Below are positions 1 through 6,177 of a stretch of DNA of 10,686 nt, piece after piece (the first letter of the stretch is position 1; every line of letters starts with the position of its first letter). Where the stretch lies: positions 1 through 10,686 of the forward strand of contig CAVIJF010000045.1 in assembly GCA_963643175.1 (NCBI GenBank). Reading direction: 5' to 3'. Origin of the DNA: CAMEON01 sp963643175. Lineage in GTDB: Bacteria; Bacillota; Clostridia; Oscillospirales; CAG-272. The notes beneath the pieces were generated by a model, which made no database searches, was not told the DNA's origin, and saw only the letters and a list, made by a program, of their open reading frames with translations. A program made the position numbers and the translations under genes.

Positions 1-112
1 CCCCTTCCCCAGCGTGGGAAGAGCGCTCTGCGAGCGCGGGTCGGGGGGATGGGGGCAGAAGGTTTTCTGTGAACGCAGGTCGAACCGGCGGCGCCGGGAA
101 CGCTCCCCCACC
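1..112. repeat. GC-rich intergenic segment with hairpins and a G-rich tract
   Basis: This stretch lies downstream of the leftward lipoprotein gene and holds no credible gene. It begins with CCCCTTCCCCAGCG, which recurs exactly at 5908-5921. A 6-bp stem follows (GCGCTC 23-28, GAGCGC 32-37, loop TGC), then the tract GGGGGGATGGGGG at 43-55, which resembles the G-tract at 5934-5945. A second short hairpin occupies 85-97 (CCGGC/GCCGG). There is no T-run after any of these stems in the direction of the lipoprotein gene, so I do not call a classical terminator. It looks like a partial copy of the dispersed intergenic repeat seen elsewhere in the window. The window edge cuts it off. Confidence 0.5.
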
Positions 113-1471
113 TCAATACTTGTAATTCGTCCCGATTTCCTTCATGGTCGGAAGCGCGGCGTACAGCGTTTCGTCCACCGTCACACGCGCCATGTAAGGC
201 TCGCAGAGCGCGGAGAAAAGCGTTTCCACAATGCGGTCGGACAGTCCGGTGAACCATTCCTCATACGCGGAGTTGGTCGCCGCGTCGGACGGCACCTTGT
301 AGCGCATCAGGATGTGAATGCCGTTGGTGGACTCCACCGAGACAGCCTCCCCGACCTTGACCTCCACGCGGTTGCCCTCCGCATCCTCGCGCCACTGCAG
401 CGCGTCGGCAATGTCGTTGAACTCCTGCAGGGAGTTGTCGGTCTTGTACAGGAAGCAGAGCGTGTCGTTGACCAGATAGGCGTCGTCACCGCTGTCCTCG
501 TACTCCTGAAGCAGCGCCTCAAACTCCGCCGTGCCGCCGGTCTTTGCCTTGGTAAGCAGCTCCTGCGCCGCCTCCCGGTGCGCCGCCAGCTCCTCGGACG
601 TGTACTGTTCGGTCTTGGGGTTTCCGTCCTCGTCGTAGGCGTAGGACCGGACGCCCTTCACGCGGTCGTAGGCAATCCTGCCGTCGTCGGTGTAGTACAC
701 GGTCGCGCCGTTGGTGTCGGTCACGACCTTGCCGTCCTTGTCCGTGCGGATGTGCCCGTTCTCCGAGTCGTAGGCGATGTTGCTGACCTTCTCGTTGTTC
801 TCGTTGGGCAGGTAGTACACGTCATCGCCGTTGCTGTCCGTGACGTACAGGTAGCGGTAGGAGCGGATGAGCAGCTGCCGGAAGGCAATCGCGTTCCCGT
901 CCAGATACTCCTGCCGGGTGGAGTCGGCAATCAGCGAGCCGTCCGCGCCGTACAGTGCGGCCTTGAGGGCGGAGTTCTTCGCTTCAATAATGTACAGGGC
1001 GCGAAGAATATCCACGTTGACCCCGTAGGTCGCCAGCGTCTTGTTCAGCGCCGTGACCGAACCGGCGGCGTCCGTCATGTCCTGTATTTCCTGCTCGATG
1101 GTATCCAGTGTCGCCTGCGGCAGGGTCAGTCCCTTCTCGTCAAACAGGACGACGCCTGCCAGATACTCCTTGGCGGTATGCAGCACCAGCTGGCGCGTAT
1201 ATTCGTCGTAGCGCGTACCGTTCAGGGACACGACCTGATCCCAGAAGCTGTCGCTGCTGACCGAGTAGCCGTTGGATGCCAGATTTCCCTTGACCCGTGC
1301 CATCAGCAGCTGCACCATGTTTTCGGATATTTCCTGACCGTCCAGTGTCAGGAGCGGCTTTCCGAGGTCGGCAGAGGAGCACCCTGTCAGGGCGCCCGCG
1401 CAGAGCGCTGTCAGCAGGGCTGCGCACAGGAGAAGCGCCGTCAGGGCGCGGCTTGGCGAGAGTGTTTTCAT
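113..1471 (-). CDS. PrsA/SurA-like foldase lipoprotein with an internal Tyr/Asp-rich repeat insert
   Basis: This is a 452-aa predicted lipoprotein. The N-terminus has a basic start, a hydrophobic segment and a lipobox ending LTG-C with Cys31, so the mature protein should be anchored on the outer face of the membrane. Residues about 36-170 resemble the helical SurA/PrsA N-terminal region ('LTLDGQEIS', then long helices). Residues about 196-200 (FRQLL) and 384-391 (GIHILMRY) look like the two ends of a degenerate parvulin domain. Between them, residues 207-285 are rich in Tyr, Asp, Asn and Gly and contain two related units. The likely role is an extracytoplasmic folding chaperone, but prolyl isomerase activity is doubtful because the parvulin core is interrupted. 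The start is the only Met before the signal peptide. AAAGGA lies upstream at a long spacing of 13 nt. A 257-bp gap separates it from dppA, so it may have its own promoter, though I found none. Lipoprotein status is strong; the foldase assignment is moderate. Confidence 0.8.
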   Translation of the reverse strand: MKTLSPSRALTALLLCAALLTALCAGALTGCSSADLGKPLLTLDGQEISENMVQLLMARVKGNLASNGYSVSSDSFWDQVVSLNGTRYDEYTRQLVLHTAKEYLAGVVLFDEKGLTLPQATLDTIEQEIQDMTDAAGSVTALNKTLATYGVNVDILRALYIIEAKNSALKAALYGADGSLIADSTRQEYLDGNAIAFRQLLIRSYRYLYVTDSNGDDVYYLPNENNEKVSNIAYDSENGHIRTDKDGKVVTDTNGATVYYTDDGRIAYDRVKGVRSYAYDEDGNPKTEQYTSEELAAHREAAQELLTKAKTGGTAEFEALLQEYEDSGDDAYLVNDTLCFLYKTDNSLQEFNDIADALQWREDAEGNRVEVKVGEAVSVESTNGIHILMRYKVPSDAATNSAYEEWFTGLSDRIVETLFSALCEPYMARVTVDETLYAALPTMKEIGTNYKY

Positions 1472-1728
1472 GGATACTTTTTAATCCTTTCCGGTATATG
1501 GTTTTTCTGGGAGTTTGCGGGGGTTCTGTATCCCGTACCGTCTGTTTTGCCCTGCCGCTGTCGGGGAGTTTCGGAGGGTCTGTGCCCCCGGCACCCCTGT
1601 GGCTGTACCGGACACGGCACTGCGCACCGGGAGGATTGCAATGCCGGATGCCCATGGGGGTGCGGCACCCTCTGCCGCACCAAAAGGTTCCCGCTTTCTA
1701 CCGGGAAGGGGGTATTCCCCCCGGACAC
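1472..1728. repeat. Hairpin-rich composite intergenic repeat (copy 1)
   Basis: This gap between dppA and the lipoprotein gene holds no plausible gene. Read on the plus strand it contains two GGAGTTT-G-rich units (1510-1534 and about 1565-1590). Next comes a 9-bp hairpin (GGTGCGGCA 1659-1667, TGCCGCACC 1673-1681) followed immediately by CAAAAG. A 6-bp hairpin (TTCCCG 1688-1693, CGGGAA 1702-1707) and a tight GGGGG/CCCCC hairpin at 1708-1721 complete it. The same order of parts recurs at 5754-5945. In the direction of dppA transcription, the 1688-1707 stem is followed by CCTTTTGG, so it may act as a weak terminator for the dppA transcript. The general look matches dispersed intergenic repeats I recall from Faecalibacterium-type genomes. 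Confidence 0.55.
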
Positions 1729-2544
1729 TTACAGGCAAAAATGCATGAACCGCATAACCTCGCGGTAGTCCGCCGAGGCAAAGGAAACGGTGTGCGGGTC
1801 AGGTGCGACGGCGCCGGGATAGAAGGACAGCCGGTGCGCCTGATTCCAGTCCTTGTACTCCACCGCAATCTCAAAATACGGCGGCAGAACAGGCACGCAG
1901 GCGGCACGGCGGTCGGCGTTCTGATGCAGCTCCGACAGCGCCGCCTGTACCGTGCGGCGGATGTCGTCGCATACCACGTCCGGGTGGCGCGACAGCACCG
2001 CACTGCCCATGCCGGTCTTGGAGGCAACCGTGGCAATGCCGGGAATCATAGCCTCCGCCGCCCGGCAGAGTGCCGCATCGCCCGACAGAAACACCACGGG
2101 AATGCCCAACAGCCCCGCCATGTACGCATTGATGGTAAACTCCGAGGCAGGCGCCCCGTTGATTGTCACGCGCTGGACGGATGTGGACATGGTGTGCGAC
2201 AGCGGATTGCCGCCGCCGGTCGCGTCGCTGTGGTAGCCGGTGAAGGCAACCGCGTCGTAGGCGTCCGCGTCCAGCCCGCCCATCATGCAGAACAGATCGC
2301 GCGTCCAGCCGCGTATCAGCCGGGCGGAACGCGGCAGTCCCGCCGGGTCAAGGTTCCGGGCGCTGTCGTGCGCGTCCTTGACCGTTGTCTCATAGCCGGA
2401 CAGCTCCGCGCCCTCGACGGCGGCGCAGACCTCCCTTGTCATCTGCTGCGCGAAATACGCATACTTTTCCCTGCCGATTTCGGTTTCGTCCCATGTGTCG
2501 ATGCCGGCGGTGCCCTCAATGTCAGCACTCAGATACAGCTTCAC
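1729..2544 (-). CDS. dppA: M55-family D-aminopeptidase (DppA type)
   Basis: This is a zinc-dependent D-amino-acid aminopeptidase of peptidase family M55, which releases D-Ala and similar residues from D-amino-acid peptides, probably in the cytoplasm. I choose the GTG at 2544 as start: AAAGGAG (2554-2560) lies 9 nt upstream, and translation then begins VKLYLSADIEG. This places Asp8 and Glu10 exactly where the Bacillus DppA metal ligands lie. The upstream in-frame ATG at 2637 has no ribosome site and would overlap the gtrA stop. From this start, His59 (KDAH), His105 (GYH), the active-site-type His117 (PLSHT) and Glu135 (SEFTIN) match the family pattern. The length of 271 aa matches the roughly 274 aa of B. 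subtilis DppA. It lies 89 bp downstream of gtrA in a leftward operon. A role in recycling or scavenging cell-wall D-peptides is inferred. No dpp transport genes are nearby. Confidence 0.93.
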   Translation of the reverse strand: MKLYLSADIEGTAGIDTWDETEIGREKYAYFAQQMTREVCAAVEGAELSGYETTVKDAHDSARNLDPAGLPRSARLIRGWTRDLFCMMGGLDADAYDAVAFTGYHSDATGGGNPLSHTMSTSVQRVTINGAPASEFTINAYMAGLLGIPVVFLSGDAALCRAAEAMIPGIATVASKTGMGSAVLSRHPDVVCDDIRRTVQAALSELHQNADRRAACVPVLPPYFEIAVEYKDWNQAHRLSFYPGAVAPDPHTVSFASADYREVMRFMHFCL

Positions 2545-2633
2545 GGTTGCATACTCCTTTCCTGCCGTCCGCAGACTATACGGACTGTGCACGTACTGCC
2601 TTGCCCCGTAGGAGGCGTCCGGATTCTGCCGGT

Positions 2634-3158
2634 TCACCCGCGCGGCTCCTTCCGTTTACGGAACACCAGCAGTTTACTGAATATATAATTTCCGATAATG
2701 ACGATGACGGCTGCCACCAGCTTGGCAAGGATGTCGCAGACATTCCAGTCGCGTCCGAACAGGGCGACTGCCGTCAGGGTGGGGAACAGGGCGGTCAGCG
2801 CCCGTCCGCCGAAGTAAGTCACGAGAAAATCCAGGAAGAAGGTTGCCACGCGCCCGCCCGCGAAGGTGCCGAGCTGGGCGGGCAGGGAGACGGATCTGTC
2901 TGCGTCCGTGAACACCCACTTCCTGTTTGTGAAGAACGCGAACAGCACGGCGGCGATCCACTGAATTACCTGTGCGACGGTATAGCCGATGAAGTATGTC
3001 CGGCTTGCGGTATCGTCCGGGGCAAGTCCGAACGCTGCCCGCCATGTCCAGAGTATTGCGAAGTACACTGCCCATCCCACGAATGTTGTGAGCACTCCGA
3101 ACAGCAGGTACATCAGCACCTCGCGGTGTTTTGTGATTGTGTCCTTCAGTTTACCCAT
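2634..3158 (-). CDS. GtrA-family four-helix membrane protein
   Basis: This 174-aa integral membrane protein belongs to the GtrA/DPMS3 family (PF04138). Family members help move or present polyprenyl-linked sugars for cell-surface glycosylation. Four hydrophobic segments are visible at about 15-37, 58-78, 98-120 and 144-163. The family signature after helix 2 is present as FFTNRKWVF (75-83), and a similar element follows helix 4 (GNYIFSKLLVF, 156-166). I chose the ATG at 3158 because AAAGGA lies about 10 nt upstream. A longer frame to 3227 starts just past the cysS stop without a ribosome site. It lies 74 bp after cysS and 89 bp before dppA. No glycosyltransferase is adjacent, so the substrate cannot be guessed. 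The family call is firm; the precise role is unknown. Confidence 0.9.
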   Translation of the reverse strand: MGKLKDTITKHREVLMYLLFGVLTTFVGWAVYFAILWTWRAAFGLAPDDTASRTYFIGYTVAQVIQWIAAVLFAFFTNRKWVFTDADRSVSLPAQLGTFAGGRVATFFLDFLVTYFGGRALTALFPTLTAVALFGRDWNVCDILAKLVAAVIVIIGNYIFSKLLVFRKRKEPRG

Positions 3159-3232
3159 TTGCGGTGAATCCTTTCGTTTTTGGTTCTCCGGGGGAGGATG
3201 GGGGAATTGCCCTGTGCGGCACGGCAACCCCG
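3159..3232. other. cysS-gtrA intergenic spacer with imperfect hairpin
   Basis: On the plus strand, TTGCC beginning at 3207 pairs with GGCAA ending near 3226, and GTG with CAC inside, leaving a two-base bulge. This makes a compact hairpin just after the cysS stop codon. Next to it lies GGGGGAGGATGGGGG (3190-3204), similar to G-rich tracts at 43-55 and 5934-5945. The hairpin has no T-run in the direction of transcription. It may be a processing or stability element between the two genes, or simply part of the repeat family. This is a weak call. Confidence 0.35.
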
Positions 3233-4705
3233 TCAGTTTCTCCGGAAAGTCGTCCCGTCCTTGGTATCCACCAGCGTGACGCCGCGGTCGGCGAGGTAGG
3301 CACGGATGCGGTCGGCTTCCGCAAAGTTTTTGTCCTTCTTGGCAACACGCCGCGCTTCAATCAGGGAGAGAATCTCGGCGGTGAAGGGATCGGAGGCGTC
3401 CGGCGCAGGCGCAGAGTCAGCCGCCGGCACAGCGGACGGTGCCGATGCCTCCGCCGCAGACCGCTCCCGCAGGGCGCGCGCATGATCCGCAAGCCCCAGA
3501 GCCAGAACAGAGTCAAATTCCTCAATCAACGCCTGTTTGGTCGCGTCATCGGTCTTTGCCTTGAGAACATCATAGACGGCGGTGACGGCAAGCGATGTGT
3601 TCAGGTCGTTGTCCAGCGCATCGGTGAAGCTCCGGCGCAGGGCGGAGGCGGCGGATTCGTCAATCCCCGCGCCCGCGGCGGGCTTCAGCGCCGCAATGCG
3701 GGCTACCAGCTTGCCGTATGCCAGCGCGGCGTTGTCCAGATTCTCCCACGTGAACACAAGGGACTTGCGGTAGTGCGACTGCAGGCAGAAGAAACGGTAT
3801 GCCATGGGGTCGTAGCCCTTGTCCTCCAGCAGGGAGACCGTCAGGAACTCGCCCTTGGACTTGGACATTTTGCCGCTCGACGTGTTGAGGTGCAGAACGT
3901 GCATCCAGTAGCGGCACCACGGGTGCCCCAGATAGGACTCCGACTGTGCAATCTCGTTGGTGTGGTGCGGGAAGGCGTTGTCGATGCCGCCGCAGTGGAT
4001 GTCCAGATGCTCGCCCAGATACTTCATGCTGATGCCGGAGCACTCGATGTGCCAACCGGGATAGCCGACGCCCCACGGGGAATCCCACTTGAGTGCCTGA
4101 TCCTCAAACTTGGACTTGGTGAACCACAGCACGAAGTCGTTGCGGTTCTTCTTGTTGGTGTCCTCCTCCACGCTCTCGCGCACGCCGACAGCCAGATCCT
4201 CGGCGTCGTGGTCGTTGAAGATGTAGTACTTCTCCAGCTTGGAGGTGTCGAAATACACGTTGCCCCCGGCAAAGTAGGCGTAGCCCTTGTCCATCAGCGT
4301 CTGGATAATGCGGATGTAGTCCGGGATGCACCCGGTGGCGGGCTGCACGACATCCGGGCGGCGGATGTGCAGTTTCTCACAGTCGGAGAAGAAGGCGTCC
4401 GTGTAGTATTTTGCAATCTCCATCACGGTTTTATGCTCCCGGCGCGCGCCCTTGAGCATCTTGTCCTCGCCCTCGTCGGCGTCGGAGGCAAGATGCCCGA
4501 CGTCGGTGATATTCATGACGCGCCGGACGGCATAGCCGGAGTAGCGCAGGTAGCGATCCAGAATATCCTCCATGATGTAAGTGCGCAGGTTGCCGATGTG
4601 GGCAAAGTGATACACCGTGGGTCCGCAGGTGTACATACTCACCTTGCCCGGCTCGTAGGGAACAAACTCCTCCCGCTTGTGGGAGGCGGAATTATACAGT
4701 ATCAT
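3233..4705 (-). CDS. cysS: Cysteinyl-tRNA synthetase
   Basis: This cytoplasmic class I aminoacyl-tRNA synthetase (EC 6.1.1.16) charges tRNA-Cys with cysteine. At 490 aa it is slightly longer than the 461-aa E. coli enzyme. The catalytic signatures are complete: HIGN (36-39), KMSKSKG (279-285) and the CysRS-specific MYTCGPTVY. The expected zinc ligands are present as Cys27, Cys222 (WHIECSG), His247 and Glu251 (FPHHTNE). The C-terminal RIRAYLADRGV...DTKDGTTF is typical of the family. The added length is mostly an Ala/Pro/Ser-rich linker at about 416-440, between the tRNA-binding helices and the C-terminal domain. Start ATG 4705 has AAAGGA about 10 nt upstream. It sits 50 bp behind the TIM-barrel gene and has no room for a T-box leader, so it seems to rely on the upstream promoter. 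Confidence 0.98.
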   Translation of the reverse strand: MILYNSASHKREEFVPYEPGKVSMYTCGPTVYHFAHIGNLRTYIMEDILDRYLRYSGYAVRRVMNITDVGHLASDADEGEDKMLKGARREHKTVMEIAKYYTDAFFSDCEKLHIRRPDVVQPATGCIPDYIRIIQTLMDKGYAYFAGGNVYFDTSKLEKYYIFNDHDAEDLAVGVRESVEEDTNKKNRNDFVLWFTKSKFEDQALKWDSPWGVGYPGWHIECSGISMKYLGEHLDIHCGGIDNAFPHHTNEIAQSESYLGHPWCRYWMHVLHLNTSSGKMSKSKGEFLTVSLLEDKGYDPMAYRFFCLQSHYRKSLVFTWENLDNAALAYGKLVARIAALKPAAGAGIDESAASALRRSFTDALDNDLNTSLAVTAVYDVLKAKTDDATKQALIEEFDSVLALGLADHARALRERSAAEASAPSAVPAADSAPAPDASDPFTAEILSLIEARRVAKKDKNFAEADRIRAYLADRGVTLVDTKDGTTFRRN

Positions 4706-4755
4706 GACAGTTCAGTCCTTTCGTCAGGTATCAGCCGTCCGCTGTCCGGCGGCTG

Positions 4756-5670
4756 TCAGCTGCCGGCGCACAGCCGGCACAGCCGCCGCGCCGCCGCCAA
4801 TGTACGCGCCGCGTGCAGGGCGCGCAACTGCCGGTCGTCCGGCATATCCGAGGTTTTCAGTTCCATGTCCATACAGCCGGTGTAGCCGACGGCACGCAGT
4901 CCCGCCGCGGCGCTGTTCCAGTCAACGCTGCCCTCACCGGGCAGGGAGTGGCTGTCGGTTTTCCCGTCGTTGTCGTGGATATGGACAAGCGCCAGCCGCC
5001 GCCCGACCGTGGCAAGGCTTGCGGCGGGGCTGTCCGCGCCGGTGATGTTGGCGTGCCCGAAGTCCCAGCAGATGCCGCAGTCCAGCGCATCGGCGAGCGC
5101 GGCAAGCTGTCCGGCGCGGGTGCCGTATACGGTTTCCCCCGGCGCGTCGGGGGCGGGTCTGGCCGCCATATTCTCCACGGCAAGCGTCACGCCGGAGCGC
5201 GCCGCCAGCTCCCGCAGGGGGGTCAGGTACGCGACATTTTCGCGCAGCCATGCGCTCTCCGCGCTGTCAGTGCTGCTGTCGGTGCCGCAGGCGCTGCCGC
5301 CGGGGCGACATCGGCTCCCGTGGCGCACGATGGGGTGAATCACGGCGACCTGAACGCCCAGCCGCGCCGCCGTGCGCAGGGCGGCTGACTGCTCCCCTGC
5401 GAAGCGGCGCATGGCGTCCGCGTCGTCGGGGGCGGGCATATAGAACGGCAGGTGGCAGGTCGGCAGGGACAGTCCCCGTGCCGTCAGTCGCCGCCGGAAG
5501 GCGTCCAGCAGTCCGGGTAGTCCGTCGTCCGTGGTATCGTATCGGTCAAGCGAGAGGTCAACGCCCGCGAATCCTGCGTCGGCGGCAAAGTCCGCCATGG
5601 CGGAGAGCGGGTAGCGTCCTTCGTCGCGTCTGTACGCATAGTATCGACTCGGTATCAGTATCTTCTGCAT
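4756..5670 (-). CDS. Sugar phosphate isomerase/epimerase-like TIM barrel protein
   Basis: This 304-aa protein belongs to the xylose-isomerase-like TIM barrel superfamily (AP_endonuc_2, PF01261). Members isomerise or epimerise sugars and related polyols using a divalent metal. The strand-end motifs appear in order: FAGVDLSLD (34-42), CHLPFY (72-77), VIHP (110-113), ENM with Glu166, CWDFGHAN with Asp203 and His206, VHIHDN (229-234) and MDMELK with Glu270. Glu166, Asp203, His232 and Glu270 are the likely metal ligands by family pattern. Residues 117-140 are a Cys/Gly/Ser/Asp-rich loop that looks like an insertion. The start has GGAAGGAGG about 10 nt upstream and a consensus promoter gives a leader of about 40 nt. 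It is the first gene of the leftward operon leading into cysS. The substrate cannot be read from the sequence, and endonuclease IV is unlikely because several of its ligands are absent. Confidence 0.87.
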   Translation of the reverse strand: MQKILIPSRYYAYRRDEGRYPLSAMADFAADAGFAGVDLSLDRYDTTDDGLPGLLDAFRRRLTARGLSLPTCHLPFYMPAPDDADAMRRFAGEQSAALRTAARLGVQVAVIHPIVRHGSRCRPGGSACGTDSSTDSAESAWLRENVAYLTPLRELAARSGVTLAVENMAARPAPDAPGETVYGTRAGQLAALADALDCGICWDFGHANITGADSPAASLATVGRRLALVHIHDNDGKTDSHSLPGEGSVDWNSAAAGLRAVGYTGCMDMELKTSDMPDDRQLRALHAARTLAAARRLCRLCAGS

Positions 5671-5715
5671 TCTGCGGTTGCCTCCTTCCTCGTATCCTCT
5701 TCTTTATCCCCCCTT

Positions 5716-5744
5716 ATTATAGCACGGTTCCGGCGGTTTGTCAA
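5716..5744 (-). promoter_or_regulatory. Consensus sigma-A promoter for the TIM-barrel/cysS operon
   Basis: On the minus strand, TTGACA (5739-5744) is separated from TATAAT (5716-5721) by exactly 17 bp. Both hexamers match consensus fully. The predicted start, near 5709, leaves a leader of about 40 nt with a strong GGAAGGAGG ribosome site. It should drive the TIM-barrel gene and probably cysS, gtrA and dppA. Confidence 0.92.
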
Positions 5745-5753
5745 ATGGTTTAT

Positions 5754-5945
5754 GGAGTTTTTGCGGGGGTTGTGACCCCGGCAGCGGTCTGCGTTACCCG
5801 GCGCGAGTTTGGGGGACGCGGCAACCGCTCGGAAAGTCAATGCCGCGCGGGTTCTGCCACGGGGTTGCAAGGGGCGAAGCCCCTTGCAAAAGAAAACTTT
5901 AGTTCTCCCCCTTCCCCAGCGGGGAAGGGGGCTGGGGGGATGGGG
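5754..5945. repeat. Hairpin-rich composite intergenic repeat (copy 2)
   Basis: The parts follow the same order as in the 1510-1722 region. First is GGAGTTT with a GGGGT/ACCCC hairpin (5754-5779). Then comes a perfect 11-bp hairpin (5865-5875 with 5879-5889, loop GAA) running into CAAAAG (5887-5892). Last is a second perfect 11-bp hairpin (CCCCCTTCCCC 5907-5917, GGGGAAGGGGG 5921-5931, loop AGC) continuing into a G tract. The 14-mer at 5908-5921 also opens the window (1-14). Neither hairpin has a proper T-run on either strand, so terminator function is doubtful. It looks like a REP- or MITE-like element without a coding region. Confidence 0.65.
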
Positions 5946-6000
5946 CGAAAAGTTTATGAGAGATCGGGGAGAGCCGGAGAAGGCAGGGCACAGGCACCTC

Positions 6001-6014
6001 TTCCGGCGCCGGAA
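6001..6014. promoter_or_regulatory. 14-bp palindrome upstream of the MATE promoter
   Basis: TTCCGGCGCCGGAA is a perfect palindrome, ending 48 bp before the -35 box of the MATE promoter. A sister site with the same TTCCGG/CCGGAA arms lies at 9129-9142, upstream of the acyl carrier protein promoter. It could be a site for a dimeric regulator, or a hairpin of the intergenic repeats. No regulator gene is nearby. Confidence 0.35.
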
Positions 6015-6062
6015 CCCCCGGAGAAACAGGGGAAAAGCTCATATGAATTGCGCGCGGAAACC

Positions 6063-6091
6063 TTGACTTTACCGACGGAAGGTAGTATAAT
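6063..6091 (+). promoter_or_regulatory. Sigma-A promoter for the MATE gene
   Basis: TTGACT (6063-6068) and TATAAT (6086-6091) are separated by 17 bp, five of six and six of six matches to consensus. The predicted transcript starts near 6098, giving a leader of about 80 nt. That leader opens with one arm of an inverted repeat (6100-6107 with 6132-6139). Confidence 0.88.
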
Positions 6092-6099
6092 AAAACTGA

Positions 6100-6139
6100 C
6101 TGTCCGTACGCGATATGCGGAAAAGAAACACACGGACAG
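6100..6139. promoter_or_regulatory. Inverted repeat at the start of the MATE leader
   Basis: CTGTCCGT (6100-6107) and ACGGACAG (6132-6139) are perfect 8-bp arms around a 24-nt loop. They begin about two bases after the predicted transcription start. The position suits either an operator for a repressor or a 5' hairpin in the mRNA. The arms are the only direct evidence. Confidence 0.4.
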
Positions 6140-6177
6140 AGAGAACTGTTTCAGAGAGGTAGAAAGATAGTTCAGCC

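Larger units (their letters stand above)
5671..6177. other. Divergent intergenic control region
   Basis: This 507-bp stretch separates the leftward TIM-barrel/cysS unit from the rightward MATE unit. I see no credible gene in it. It holds a promoter for each side, a composite repeat with two perfect 11-bp hairpins, a four-run G tract, a 14-bp palindrome (6001-6014) and an inverted repeat at the predicted start of the MATE transcript. Individual elements are listed separately. Confidence 0.7.

Noticed and set aside
14..1768. A 584-codon rightward open frame opposite the lipoprotein gene
   Set aside because: It is rich in Arg, Val and Gly with no domain, signal or ribosome site, and mirrors the opposite strand's codon pattern. 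The lipobox-bearing gene on the minus strand explains the region.
2545..2637. Start of dppA at the ATG at 2637
   Set aside because: It would add 31 residues absent from the family, has no ribosome site and overlaps the gtrA stop. The GTG at 2544 has an ideal ribosome site and gives the right metal-ligand numbering.
3137..4885. A 582-codon rightward open frame opposite cysS
   Set aside because: cysS is unmistakable on the other strand. The long antisense frame is a by-product of GC-rich codon use and has no ribosome site.
5865..5892. Rho-independent terminator at the 11-bp GAA-loop hairpin
   Set aside because: It is followed by A residues on the plus strand and no T-run on the minus strand, and it lies between divergent genes where no transcript needs ending.
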